Of a stretch of 64,000 nt of DNA, positions 1 to 11,300 are shown piece after piece (position 1 is the stretch's first letter; every line of letters begins with the position of its first letter). The translations under genes were made by a program, and so were the position numbers. Origin of the DNA: Pelecanus crispus. Lineage: Eukaryota > Chordata > Aves > Pelecaniformes > Pelecanidae. The stretch is taken from assembly GCF_030463565.1 (NCBI RefSeq), contig NC_134648.1, positions 9,961,806 through 10,025,805 of the forward strand, in the 5' to 3' direction. The notes below the pieces were generated by a model. It was given only the letters and a program-made list of their open reading frames with translations. It was not told the DNA's origin and ran no database searches.

Positions 1-369
1 AAAAACAAATGCAAAACCACGTAAGATGAATAAAAAGTAAGTAATACTAGTTTCATAATTCCAAGCTTCCTTCATGTTATGACAGTGGTATTAGTTATGG
101 AATCAGTGAGATGCCCCAACACTGGGCTAACAAAACCAAGTACAGTAGTCTTAAGTATGATCTGTACTACGGAGTATTTACCACTTAATAACTTCAGTAT
201 CACACAGAATGAGATGAAACTCTTGGAGTTTGTGAATAGTTGGGGGGCGTGGGGGGAAAGAGATTCCACTTGTAAAGGGCAATTAGTTTAAATAAAGTGG
301 TTCAATAACTGTTTTGATCCTTGTAGTCTGTGACGTGTAGAATAATGCCCTGTTAACTTTCCATTTCAG
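1..369 (+). other. TCP11L1 intron (3' part)
   Basis: This is AT-rich intron upstream of the first visible exon and ends in the acceptor CCATTTCAG. The short open frames here overlap on both strands and resemble no protein I know. Confidence 0.8.
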
Positions 370-590
370 AATCTCCTGTCTTTCTTGTTGCCTGGTCATA
401 CTAGACTGAGAAGCCAGATTACGGAAGTTCTTGATCTGGACTTGATAAAACAGGAGGCAGAGAATGGGGCCCTTGACATTTCAAAGTTGGTTGAATTTGT
501 TATTGGGATGATGGGGACTCTCTGTGCTCCAGCTCGAGATGAAGAAATTAAGAAACTGAAAGATATTAATGAAATTGTTCCTCTGTTCAG
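370..590 (+). CDS. TCP11L1: TCP11L1 coding exon (first visible)
   Basis: The acceptor is ATTTCAG just before 370 and the donor is TTCAG|GTACTG at 591. The exon starts in phase 0 (Asn-Leu-Leu-Ser-Phe) and ends with the first two bases of an Arg codon. It carries the strongly conserved [18 protein letters not shown] and [14 protein letters not shown] segments of the Tcp11 domain. Confidence 0.95.
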
Positions 591-3500
591 GTACTGAAAT
601 GGTATTTATTAGTAATGTTGAGAGTCCCTTAAATAATTTTAGATGTGTGTGTGGTCCCAGCAGGGCAACCTGCAAATCTTTGTAGAAAAAGAGTGATAGG
701 AAAGGGGATGTAGTTGTGGGTGTGAAGGGGAGAGAAGCTCCAGAAGTCTTTAACAAGGACCCTCTTTTTTCTGGTGAATTGGAGTATTTGTCTGGCTCCT
801 GCATGTCACTGAAGGACATTTTCTCAAATACCAAATGCATATAAGCCTTAAGATAGCAGGTGAATGGTCAGTTTGTATCAGAATTTAATATCGACAGCAG
901 AAGCGGGGGAAAAAGCAAGCAGGATAATAGGAAAAAGGGATTATTGTTCTCCAATCAGTTCTTCCTTTCCCCCCAATTTGAGCTCTCTTTACCCCCCACC
1001 CCACTCCCTGTATAATATCCTTTCCGTTCTAAAGGGAGTGTACATACCACATCTGGGAGCACAGAGGCTTCTTCTGCTTTGTCACTATGTTTTCAGTTGA
1101 ACAGCTCAAGGTCTCAATAGTTAGAAGACATTTTATTAACCTTGTTGTTTTCTAATTTGATAAGCTTTCCAAGAGTTCAGGATTGACTTAGCAGAAATAT
1201 TGCCAGCAGGAATTAGGTTGCTTTGAAATTAAGGTGTTTTTCTTTGGGTTTGGGGTTTTGGGGTTTTTTTTCCACCTTTTCTTTTTTCCCCACCTTGGGT
1301 CTGATTATTCACTTCCCACTGAGGTTGGCTTTATAGGCTGCCAACAGAGACAGTATACAAGCTTGGAAATCCAGATGTCTTTTTATGTATTCAACATACA
1401 ATATTGCACATCCTGGGAAATATAATCTGTGGAGCTAGTAAAGTTAATTCCATGGAGGCTTTTTTACCGGAGAGCAAGTTTTATTTCCTACTTGGAAGAG
1501 GCACATGCATCCATGTACGTGCTTGCTCAAGCTTTCTCTCTGTCTTGTGCTCTTAAATTGTTAAGCACCCTGTTAATATTTCCCATGCATGTTTTTGCTC
1601 TTTCCTTAGACAATCTGTAATAAATCTTGTAAATAGTACCTCTTAAACGTCTGCAGCCTTGAATAACTTTTTCTGTTTGTTTGTTTAGAGCAATTTTCTC
1701 TGTGTTAGACCTAATGAAAATGGATATGGCAAACTTCGCTGTCAGTAGTATTAGGCCAAAATTAATGCAGCAGTCTGCTGAATATGAAAGAAAGAAGTTT
1801 CAGGAGTTTCTTGAGAAACAGCCAAGTATGACTTTCTTCCTTTCTTTCTTCCCCTCTGACCTCCCAGTAAACTGCGTGTCTTTGCTTGTAGATCATGAAA
1901 ACAAATCAGATTTTTTTTTCGTAAGTTCTAGAATTCATATGGTGAATGACACCTTGTGCCCCAAAACTGTGCTTTGAAAAAAATCTGCTGGAACAACAGT
2001 TCTGCCCTTAGTGCGCTGCAGTTTAGTTTCATTTCAATACAGTGTAGGGCATAATTAGCTAGCATCATCTCACCTCCAGTTTCCTGTAGCTGTGTGGTTT
2101 TAATTTTGTTTTAGATGTTCTGCTTTAATGCAATAAATTAAATGCATGTCAATAACTGATATCATGGGTATTAGTAATAGTAACTAATGGGATTATTTGG
2201 AAATTACTGGTGGAAAAACCTAACTTTGAAAAGGAATTTTCTTAACAGTTTGTTTGTTTTTTTTTTTTTTTCCCCCCCTGCTCTTCTAGATTCTTTAGAC
2301 CTTGTGACAAGGTGGTTGCAAGAAGCAGCAGATGATCTTGCAAAGCTGAGATGTAAAATGTTGCTTCCCGACTGTAGTGGTGATGGTGCCACTGGTGGGG
2401 CTTCCGCCTTGTGCTCCACTGCTGTACAAAATCGGGCCTATCTGAAGCTCCTAAAGTGGGATCATGTAAACAGGCCTTTTCCAGAAGTAGGTGTTTAACA
2501 GAAAAATTTATTTCTGTGCTTGTTCTACTTTCTATTTCTGGGATATAAGGGAAGCTGTTTGGATTTGTAGCCTTTCAACGAGTACCATACTAAAACATTT
2601 ATCTCTTGATTGAGAGCTCTTGTAGCTCTTCTAATAGGTACTTCTTTTTCAGTATTGAAACTTACTTAGTTGGAAAAGAGGAGTTAATTCTTTTCATTTT
2701 GTTCCTGTTACTGGCCTGCTGAGCATGTGTTGCTCTTTTCTGTGTCTTTGTCTTATCTTCGCTGCTGTGAATAGGTAGGCATCACAACGTCACTTCACAG
2801 CCCAGCATTCTGACTTTATTCTTTGCAGACGGTGCTAATGGACCAGACCCGCTTTCAGGAAATACAGCTGGAGCTGGAGCAGCTCCTTTTGATGGGGACT
2901 GTCCTTCTGGTCACGTTCAGTGCAGCAGGCTCAGCACTCGTTGATATACCCGGCTTTGCTGAGAAAATCAAAACCATTGTCAAGGTGCTGCTGACAGGAA
3001 TGCATCTTCCGTGAGTATTGAATAATCCTAGTCACACAGAGGCAGGTGTAGTTCTGTTTTCGTCCTAGTAAATAATCATTTGGAGCCTCTCTCTGGCTGT
3101 GGACTGCAGAATATGTAGAGGAAGTGATGAGGGCTTTGTATGAGCCCAGGCTGACAATTTTTATTCAGCTTACTTGGGCAGAACTGTCTTTTCTTGCTCT
3201 GTTCTTTCCTGAGATGTGCATGCTCCTTTTTTCAGATTATGCTTTCCATGACGCCTGGTTGGCACATGAGATTGCAAGCAGCTAACCATGCTCACGGTTT
3301 GGGACAGGCTCCCTGAAGGGTTTGAGTGTGGTACGGTACGCTGCTTGCGATTTAGAATGATTGCTGTGTGCGTTATGGGTTGATAACTGTTTTTTGCATT
3401 AGTCAGAGCTGTCTGCGTAGGCAGAAAGTCAGCTCTTGTATGGATTGTTCAGGCTGGAAATCTTTAATGCTATCCTACCTCCTTGTTTTGTATCTCAACT

Positions 3501-4295
3501 TTATTTTTCATATATATGAAATGTATTATTCTTTATATTCTGGCTTTATCTGGATTATGCTTCTTCCATTACATTTGATAAATAAGGCAACTATAATTGG
3601 ATAGTTGATTTTTAAAAGGTGGGAAAAAACCACATAGCTAATATAGCTAAGTAATGCTCTACTCCACATTCTCTAGCTCCTTTAACCTGCAGGAATCTTT
3701 GGCTGCTGTCGGCGAAAAGGTGTGTGCTGAAGTTAACAGCTGCCTTTCCCAGCATGGGTTTATGCCGTTCTCAGCGGAGAGAGAGACTGGACTTAAAGGA
3801 CAAATCCAAGCAGCGGCCAATCCGGATAACACCATATGCAAGCTAATAGGTATGCGTTGACAAAAATGCTCTGCTCTCAAGTGGCCACTCCTCTGTCTTT
3901 GTAAAACTGTTGGTGGCATGTCATGCATGGTTTCCCATCTGATGTTTCAACTACTTGTTTACTATGTTCAGGCTTCCTGTATTTTACGTGAGATTACACT
4001 ATTTCTAATTGCCTGTCTCTTTTGAAAACAAACCAAAACCCTTGGTCCAATTTTTCCAGATTCTCGAATTGAAAAGTTTCTGGAGAATTATCTTGCATCT
4101 AGTCACCAGAAATCATTGCCTGCTATTCCTGGAGGATTAGGCCCTATTCAAAGAGAGCTGGAAGAGATTGCTGTCAAGTATGTTCGTCTTGTCAACTACA
4201 ACAAGATGGTCTTCAGCCCTTACTATGATGCAATCCTTGGCAAAATCCTGACCAAGGAAGAATCCCAACTTGTAGGGAAGTCAGAAGAATCGTAA
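370..4295 (+). CDS. TCP11L1: TCP11L1, T-complex protein 11-like 1 (3' part, last six coding exons)
   Basis: Partial gene; six coding exons (370-590, 1689-1825, 2290-2486, 2829-3010, 3677-3849, 4060-4295) join in frame at GT-AG junctions into 381 residues plus TAA. The protein belongs to the Tcp11 family (mostly helical). I recognise it from segments such as [54 protein letters not shown] and [10 protein letters not shown], which closely follow mammalian TCP11L1. Human TCP11L1 is about 509 residues, so roughly 140 N-terminal residues lie left of the window. The biochemical function of TCP11L1 is poorly known; family members are linked to sperm function and, in yeast, to cAMP signalling, and I would not assign more. 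It ends tail-to-tail with CSTF3, as in the human 11p13 order (TCP11L1, CSTF3, HIPK3). The C-terminus is about 14 residues longer than I recall for human (see exon 4060-4295). Confidence 0.95.
1689..1825 (+). CDS. TCP11L1: TCP11L1 coding exon
   Basis: The acceptor is TTTGTTTAG and the donor CCAA|GTATGA. The first base completes the Arg codon; the exon then reads [18 protein letters not shown] and [15 protein letters not shown], and ends after the first base of an Asn codon. The intron before it (591-1688) shows only T-rich stretches and no other feature. Confidence 0.95.
2290..2486 (+). CDS. TCP11L1: TCP11L1 coding exon
   Basis: The acceptor is CTCTTCTAG, preceded by an unusually long T/C tract (about 2257-2279); the donor is CCAGAA|GTAGGT. 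It encodes [19 protein letters not shown], then a Gly/Ala/Ser-rich segment that varies between species, then [17 protein letters not shown]. It ends in phase 0. Confidence 0.94.
2829..3010 (+). CDS. TCP11L1: TCP11L1 coding exon
   Basis: The acceptor is TTCTTTGCAG and the donor CTTCC|GTGAGT. It encodes [19 protein letters not shown], then a hydrophobic [14 protein letters not shown] stretch, then [20 protein letters not shown]. The last Pro codon is completed by the next exon. Confidence 0.95.
3677..3849 (+). CDS. TCP11L1: TCP11L1 coding exon
   Basis: The acceptor is CATTCTCTAG and the donor CTAATAG|GTATGC. I chose the CTAG acceptor at 3675-3676 because it gives an in-frame PSFNLQES join matching the mammalian PSFHLKD; the internal CTGCAG at about 3688-3693 is not the junction. 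The rest reads [19 protein letters not shown] and [11 protein letters not shown]. Confidence 0.92.
4060..4295 (+). CDS. TCP11L1: TCP11L1 last coding exon with stop codon
   Basis: The acceptor is TTTTTCCAG and the stop TAA is at 4293-4295. It encodes [36 protein letters not shown] and [19 protein letters not shown]. After GKIL the frame continues [14 protein letters not shown], where the human protein (from memory) stops within a few residues, so the tail is about 14 residues longer. No frameshift is seen. Confidence 0.95.
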
Positions 4296-6838
4296 AACCA
4301 GTTTGTATGCTACCAATACGGTATTGTCAGCTATTTTAAAAAAATTGCACCACTATTTGTCTAGGAAAACAGCTTTCCATGTAAATACTGGTTCCTTTCA
4401 ATTCACTAGTGATGATTCATGAGGAAAATACATGAGATGCAAAAGGGGTTCTGAAGTAAATGATGGGAGAGATGCATTTTTAATGTAAGCATGCAACCTG
4501 GGGGGGATGTCTTGGTAGTTTTCTGGCTGCAATTTTTAGAGTTTTGAGCTGATGCTAGGTAGGACAAGTTTAAGAACCAACTTTGTATTTAAGTAGCTCA
4601 TTTTAGGGCATTTTACTCTAATTTACCGTGAATTTAATTTAATTAATCCAGAGCAGATTAGCAATGGTCCTTCCCAGAAGGGGTGATTTGGCTTTAAAAA
4701 AAAACCTTACTTTAAAGAAGAATGCTAAAGTTCTAGATAAGAGAAACTTTAACAGGCAAAAAACAAAGCCAAACAGCACTTTATTGTAACATTATGGTTA
4801 GTATGGTAGGCTACTAGTTATTTCTGCATTTTACTGCATTTTTAATAGCATTTTTTTGCTGTTTACCTGCAGATGTTACAAAACACATAATATATTTTTG
4901 TAGCAAATTTTCTGGTTATTGGGTAACTGTCCTCTGCTATGTACAGTACTTACAAAGGTGGCAATCTTATAGATTGCAGCTGTATTTATCTCTTGTAAAG
5001 ACTTCAGAAGGGCAGAGCTAAAATGTTTTGATAAAAGTGGCATTTCTTACCTTTTTTTTGCTAGTAGTTTACTCCTTTTTATGTGAAATACTAATTTTAA
5101 AGTAAATCTTTGTCATTTTCAGAAGGTGGGTTTAAAGTGCGTGAAACTTCAGGCTGAAAATTTTACTTGTTTTTTAAAACTGCAACTGGAGATGGTTGCA
5201 TATTCAATCATGTCTTCAAAAATACGCAGGAAGTGCAGAGCACTATCGGAAGTATAAATGATTTTAATGTATTGTGCGAAGTGAGTGATTTAATGTTAGT
5301 TTGAATATACAGGGAATATTTTCAGTAGAAGATTTTTTTCACTTTGTAGAGTTGTTCTTGAAACTTAAAATATTTGTAGGTCTTGAATTTAATTAGCTAC
5401 ATGTTGTATAGATGAGTGTTCACAGAAGAGCTCAATGATCGTACAGCCTTATTGCAATCTCACGCTCAGCTAGGAGGTAAGTACATTTGAAATTTTCCTC
5501 TAGTTGAGCCCAATGCTGTATTACAGTAATCAAAATTTGATGATTTTATGAAAGCAAAGTTCATAGTTATAAATGGTAACTGTCCCAAGTACTAGACTAT
5601 CCAAAATAGAATGTGCTGTCTTCTTTAAAAAAAAAAACCAACAAGTTATGTAAAATTTTATTGCTAACATCCAGGTTCATTTTATTAATCAACTAGTCAG
5701 CCAAAATAATAGGACTTCCAGAAGGAAGCACTGGATTATGAATCAGTGTTGATGCTTCCCTTTCCAGTTTTCCTTTAAACGTCAGTGTGGATATAGCTGC
5801 ACTAACTTTGAGTTTGGAGGAAGGTGGGATAAGTAAGAGTTTTTGTTCTTAGCCTATGCAACTATAAAACAAATGTTTTCTCATTCATTATAAACCCCCT
5901 TCCCCCAGGGAAAAAAAAACCCACCAAAACCCTGTAAGAGATCACCAGCTCAGACAAGTGATTTTTCTCTTGGCTAAATGGATAGTAAAAATGGATGTCT
6001 GTCTGTGAATCTTTCTTTGCTAACTTGAAAATGAGTAGGTCGGTTAGCCAGAAAAAAAGTTCTGGGTAGGTTTTTGGTGTGGTCTAGTTCATTGTTTGAA
6101 TCGGCAAAGGATACTACAGAGGTCTTCAAGATTGCTTCATCTGCTTACTGTGCTTTGCTGTTAGTGCAGGATCCACCTCAAAATACAGCCTATAGCTCTG
6201 CAGCTCCAAAAAATTAATTTGGTAGTCTGCGTAACAAAAGAGCTACCAGAACCATTATTGCTAGAGATATTAAAAACACCAAATAACCAAGACAAAGCTG
6301 ATTTTGGTTTTGTTAAATGAGAGTTGCGGAAGTTATAAATTGCTGCTGCTATTTTAGTATTGCCTAGAAGCTGCCTTTAAAGGCCCCTGTGAATTATGCA
6401 TACTACACAAATTTAGATGCTGTAGGGGATAATCTCAAGGATGTGGGGAGGAACATCATCATGGTGAAACAACATACTTAGAAACAGCTTTGAAAAGTAC
6501 GTGACTGATGCCAGAATGAATGGGCCTGCATTATCAGTAGATAAAATTGTACTTGCTTACCTAGGAGATGGCTGCTCGCAATTCAGGGTCCAGATGTCCA
6601 CAACGGTCAACCCCTGCTTACTCTGACATCGAAGCATGGATAGTGCTGCCACTAGTGCACGCAAACTGCTCGCAGGCTCGGTACAGCGAGTCCCACCTCG
6701 CCTCGCAGCAGGGGTTTGATCCCGAGGCTTCGTGTAGAAAAAAAGTGCAGCACCCAGCTCTGGCGCCAGTCTCACCTTTGGGGGGGTGCACACAGTAGGA
6801 ACAAGCGCCTCTGTGGGCCTTTCAGCAGTAGAGACTGT

Positions 6839-6844
6839 AATAAA
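6839..6844 (+). terminator. Candidate proximal poly(A) signal of TCP11L1
   Basis: AATAAA on the plus strand, followed within 40 to 55 bp by the G/T-rich GGTTGGTTTTTTT. It would give a 3' UTR of about 2.6 kb. Usage is not proven. Confidence 0.4.
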
Positions 6845-7594
6845 TGCCCACAAGTGCAAATCATGGTAGTGATTTTTCCCAGGTTGGTTTTTTTAACAGC
6901 GGTGGTTGACAACTAGTTTCTCTACATCCTCTTTAAAAGAAAGAGGGAGATAGGATTAAGTGGCAAAGCAAAAAAGAAATTCTAGGACTGATAAGGCCAG
7001 ACCCTACCTGCCTGTGAACATTTATATGGTTATACGTACGCTGTTTCACCTTTTAGTCTGGTAGATAGGAGCGCTGACCTACAGTCGTCTGTACTGCTGG
7101 TGGCAGGAAAGTTTTTCAGCTTGTCCAAGTATCTGAATTTCCGGTAGTCCACGGGGGTTTCTATGGTCTTATCAGAGCGCAATTCTGAATAGTCAATTAC
7201 AAGTTAAAATCTAAAGTATGCATAGAAACTGCTTGGAAAGTTCATGTAGTGTTTTTGTTAGCTTGTTTGAAAATATCAGGTTAAACTATGTAGCTCATAT
7301 GGTAACATTTAGCTTTGTACATTAAGTGGAAGACCAATGCAGTTATCCAGGAAAAGATCATGTTAGCTAGTACTCCTGGACAATCCACATTAGAAGTATG
7401 TACCGAGTTTGTCTTACGATGCTGTCTTCTTTAAACAGTCATGGAATTAAAAGCAGAAGTATACTGTATCCTCTAGAAAAATGGAAAAAAAGCTAATTCT
7501 AATATGTATGCTCTGATCAATTTCCTGTGATGGTCTTATTAACATCGCTTTTGAAGTGGCTGAGTAATATTTAAGAAGTAACTTGTTGTGTTTG

Positions 7595-7600
7595 AATAAA
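7595..7600 (+). terminator. Candidate distal poly(A) signal of TCP11L1
   Basis: AATAAA on the plus strand, within TTTGAATAAAATC. Further AATAAA motifs on the plus strand lie at 7699-7704 and near 7808, inside the CSTF3 3' UTR on the opposite strand, so any plus-strand end here would overlap CSTF3. Confidence 0.45.
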
Positions 7601-7614
7601 ATCAGAATGAGGCA

Positions 7615-8110
7615 TGATGTTATGGATATCCTTTTATTTTAAAGGAATGTTTTTTTTCCATTTTCAACTACAAAACAGATTCCATACATTCTGCCATAAA
7701 TAAAAACGAACAATAAGGCAGGACACTACATGAACAAACTGAGAACAACTGTTTTCCAGAAAATGTGAATTAAAAATGCTTCACAAGTATAAGCCATCCA
7801 GTTTTTAAAATAAAACTGTTGAAAACCCATAAGATTTCAAGTGGTAAATGTGAACACCCTTGAAGAACAAAATGCAGTTTTGACATTTTGCACTTTTGGT
7901 TTTGCAAACCTAGTTCTGTTCAGAGCACATTCTAAGGTTGTTCTGGCTGTTTTCGAATCAAGAACCATATGGGAGAAGAGGCACCACAGTAACAAAACCA
8001 TTGTCAAGATTTTTTTTGTTTGCAGCTGTCCCTTTTAAATGCTTGGCTTTCAAGAGACTGACGGATTCAATGCAAGTCTTTGTCTATCACAGTAGAACTC
8101 CAAACTTGTT
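7615..8110 (-). other. CSTF3: CSTF3 3' UTR
   Basis: AT-rich sequence between the CSTF3 stop codon (8111-8113) and the AATAAA at 7633-7638. The short plus-strand frames here (for example 7841-8038) are chance frames. The end point is inferred from the poly(A) signal. Confidence 0.55.
7633..7638 (-). terminator. Candidate poly(A) signal of CSTF3
   Basis: TTTATT on the plus strand reads AATAAA on the minus strand. It is the only canonical signal I see on that strand between the CSTF3 stop codon and this point. It implies a 3' UTR of about 490-500 nt with cleavage near 7605-7620. Confidence 0.6.
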
Positions 8111-8313
8111 TCACCGGATTCTCTTCTGCTGTCGTGCTCTGTAAATGTCGTGTACAGGGGGAACTACAGATCCTTTCTCCTCATCGTCATCAGAATCTTC
8201 ATGTGGTCTCTTAACAGCCTTATTGAGCATAGCGTTATTTTCCACAGGTCCATTGCCTTCCACAGCTATTTCAGGTAGGCCTCCAGTAATTATTCGTACA
8301 GCTTCATCAACAG
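8111..8313 (-). CDS. CSTF3: CSTF3 exon 21 (last, with stop)
   Basis: The acceptor TTTCTAAAG lies just above 8313 and the TGA stop is at 8111-8113. It encodes residues 652-718: [19 protein letters not shown], a linker more variable than the rest, [17 protein letters not shown] and [14 protein letters not shown]. The basic-then-acidic cluster is a likely nuclear-localisation and interaction segment (inference). Confidence 0.97.
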
Positions 8314-11300
8314 CTTTAGAAAGAGAAAAAGGTTAATTTAATTTACAAAACTAAATTCCCAGATTAGAAATAAGCATGCAAACAGGGACACCAAGATAGC
8401 TACGTTGTGGAGATTTCTGGAACACGAGACGCTTTCCTACTGTATTCTCCTACAGTTGTTAAGAATGAAGTCTCGACTGTCCGAAACTCCGAGCTACGGC
8501 AAACACTAATTATAAAGTAAATGCTGCTGCTTCAGCTTGAGACCTCCCTTTACGGAAGTACTGAGGTCATTTGCAAGTTTAATAAAACAGGAAAGCCTAT
8601 TGGGGAGACAGTATAGCTAGCTCATGATTCATCAGCAAGTATGCATAGCAAGTCAGTTTCTGCCTATCAACAGAGAAGGCTTCAGAAATACCATGTACCA
8701 TTTAAACCGATGTTATATTTTCACTCTAAAAGAAATTAAATCCTAGCTTGCTTTCTCTCTGATCGTCTTCTCCTTAAACATAGGGGTTGAAAAGTAGCAT
8801 ATTATCATTTGCCGTAGTTTACATGAAGCCTGGAGTATGGATCTGTCCTGGTTTTACATTTCACAACTCTACCTTCTTTGTAGGAGCTCAGAAAACACCG
8901 CTCTTGAATTGTTCTCAAGCACTGCAACAATGTGCATTCAGAGTTATGCATACAACTGAACTCACCATACTGCAAATTTGTAACTTAAAGTTACAGTTAC
9001 AACGCTGCTAGAAATAATGCCTTGCTTCTTTTAAAGGATATTCTGAAAAATCTTTGTTTCTTTCTTTTAATGGTGACCACGAAAATGTCACTAAAGTAGC
9101 AGCTGGTGATTTTCAGCTTTTTGACTTTTGGTTGATCTCTGCACAGTTAAATGTACAAACATCTCTATGTAGATTCCAACCTACAAACATAGCCAATTCA
9201 ACAGTATACTCTTAAATAATTACACATCTGTAAACGAGGTCTGGATTTTAGACAGCAATCTCCATATGTAAAACAGTCATATGCAGCACTATCAGTGACT
9301 CCAGAGCGAACAAATAACTTACTGTCTGGCAGTTTGCATCTTCTAAATATCTCCATGAGCTCATCCACTTGAACAAAGGGACCCTGATTTGTTACCAAAA
9401 AAAAAAAAAAAAAAAAAAAAATTTAGAAGATCATTTTCAATAGAGTGGTTCTGTCAAAACAGAATCTCTTCTACAACTTTTTGTTCAGAATTCATTAAAA
9501 CAAACCTGAAAACAAACAGGAGGCGGCAGGAGCTTCATGAGAACTACAGCTGCTGGTGGAACAGGAAATACACCACCTGGGACGGGATGTAAACCTGGAG
9601 CTGTGGGAAGAAAAACTGTATGAAGCCAGTGCAAGACAGCTAGACTTGTTATTATTTGATGCAAATAATTACTACCCTGTCACTTTTGCCTCTACTAATT
9701 ACATATTGTTTAGTCAGTGATCTGAAGGCTATGAGCAGTGTGTATAACAGCTTATTACCATTCACCAGACCCCAAACTACTTGTACTTATTTCCATGTGA
9801 CCTTAGTATTAAGTAAAATATATATGTCTTTAGCAATGCAATTAAATAACAGCCTAGAATTTAAGTACATGTTTAGATGACTGCAGATGAGGACAGGCTC
9901 TGTGATTAGGTTTGCTAAACACACAGGTTAATAACTTGCCGTCAGGTGAAATACAACCACTTCCGACTGAACATCTGACTTACGTGCTAAGTGTCTTGGC
10001 TGAAATGGAATCATTTGTTGAGTGTCCGGTTTTGGATATTCAGGTTTTCTGTCTACTTCATCTTTGAGAACAGGCACGATGGAAGGTGCAACCACAGGGT
10101 CTGGAATTATAGCTGCCAGCTTGGCACGGGAGACATCCTGCGAAAGCCAGTTAGAGAGCACTGAACTTGGCAGGATCACGTTGCTTATTTAAACTACAGA
10201 ACAAAACATCTCTCTAGACCAGTCGCTCATTCTCACTTTGTCATCATTATAATTTCAGATGTCCTCTTAGAGGACCATCTGGGCAAAACTTGCATGTTTT
10301 CGTCAAACATTTTAGTCCTACAGTGTCCCAGCTGGGAGTGGAAACACTTGTTTTTGTTACCGAATGGGACCGTATTTGTCATTTTTGAGTGGCTCCTTTT
10401 TTTAGGTTAAAAAGATTTAGGTGAACAGGTGCAGACCACTAGGCCTTCACAACTATCATTTCTCCCTCATTTCATTCCCTAGATTGCTTTAGCTGGAAAA
10501 GAAGTAAAGCATAAGGCAGTCAGCAGGCATGCAAAGCATCACTTCAAATAGGATTATATTTTGGCATGTTACGAACAACAGAAATCGGCCCACGGGCCGA
10601 ATCACCTTAGGTACACACCACCTCGCATGCATTTATCAAGATGTGCTCTCTTGTAAGCACACTTGTAACTTCAAGATAACTTTGTCCTGATTGCGTTAAA
10701 AGAAAAGTATTCAGTGGCTCAATGTGACTCATTTCCACCTATCGGAATATTTTACAACTGTGCGAAGACCAACGGTTCAGCTGCTTTGCTAACTTTGATG
10801 ACTTCAGTGTTTTTCAAAAGTTACTTTTCTATGTAAGAAATAAATGGAAGCTGAGGCACTATTTTTGAGACATGAATTGAAGGCTCTCTTCCTGTTCATG
10901 CAAATGCAAAACAGCAGTTCCTCCAACAGAGCTACTTTGGCTTCTCTGGCAGCCTATTTTACATCATGCTTAAAAAAAAAAAAAAAAAAAAAAAAAATCA
11001 ACATTTTGTTCTGTTCCAGTGGTTTTCCAAAGTGTTATGGCCTTCCATGTGACTAAAATAGTAGTTAAAATACACGTGGGTCAGAAACAAGATGGGAGAC
11101 CACCAGATACAGGTGTCTGGCCTAGAGTTTAAATTCCAAATAGCAGCACCAAAGCACTTTAGCCATAATAAACAACTGAAAACCAGCAGGCAGCCACTGA
11201 TCTCTATAGATAATTTTCCTCAGCCATTTGCAGCAATCATTGGGACTGCAGTACGTTTGTTTTGACATGGTTCTCAACGAAGCGAGCGGAGTTTTGCCAA

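Larger units (their letters stand above)
4296..7620 (+). other. TCP11L1 3' UTR and convergent junction with CSTF3
   Basis: This is non-coding DNA after the TCP11L1 stop. The plus strand has AATAAA at 6839-6844 and again at 7595-7600. If the second is used, the 3' UTR is about 3.3 kb and reaches the 3' end of CSTF3. Most of the stretch is AT-rich with no repeat I recognise. A GC-richer block at about 6560-6860 looks exon-like on the minus strand and is listed separately. The exact cleavage site cannot be set without RNA data. Confidence 0.55.

Noticed and set aside
6712..6722. GGTTTGATCCC as the B box of a tRNA gene
   Set aside because: No matching A box at the right distance and no cloverleaf can be drawn; retained only as a minor point in the block at 6561-6834.
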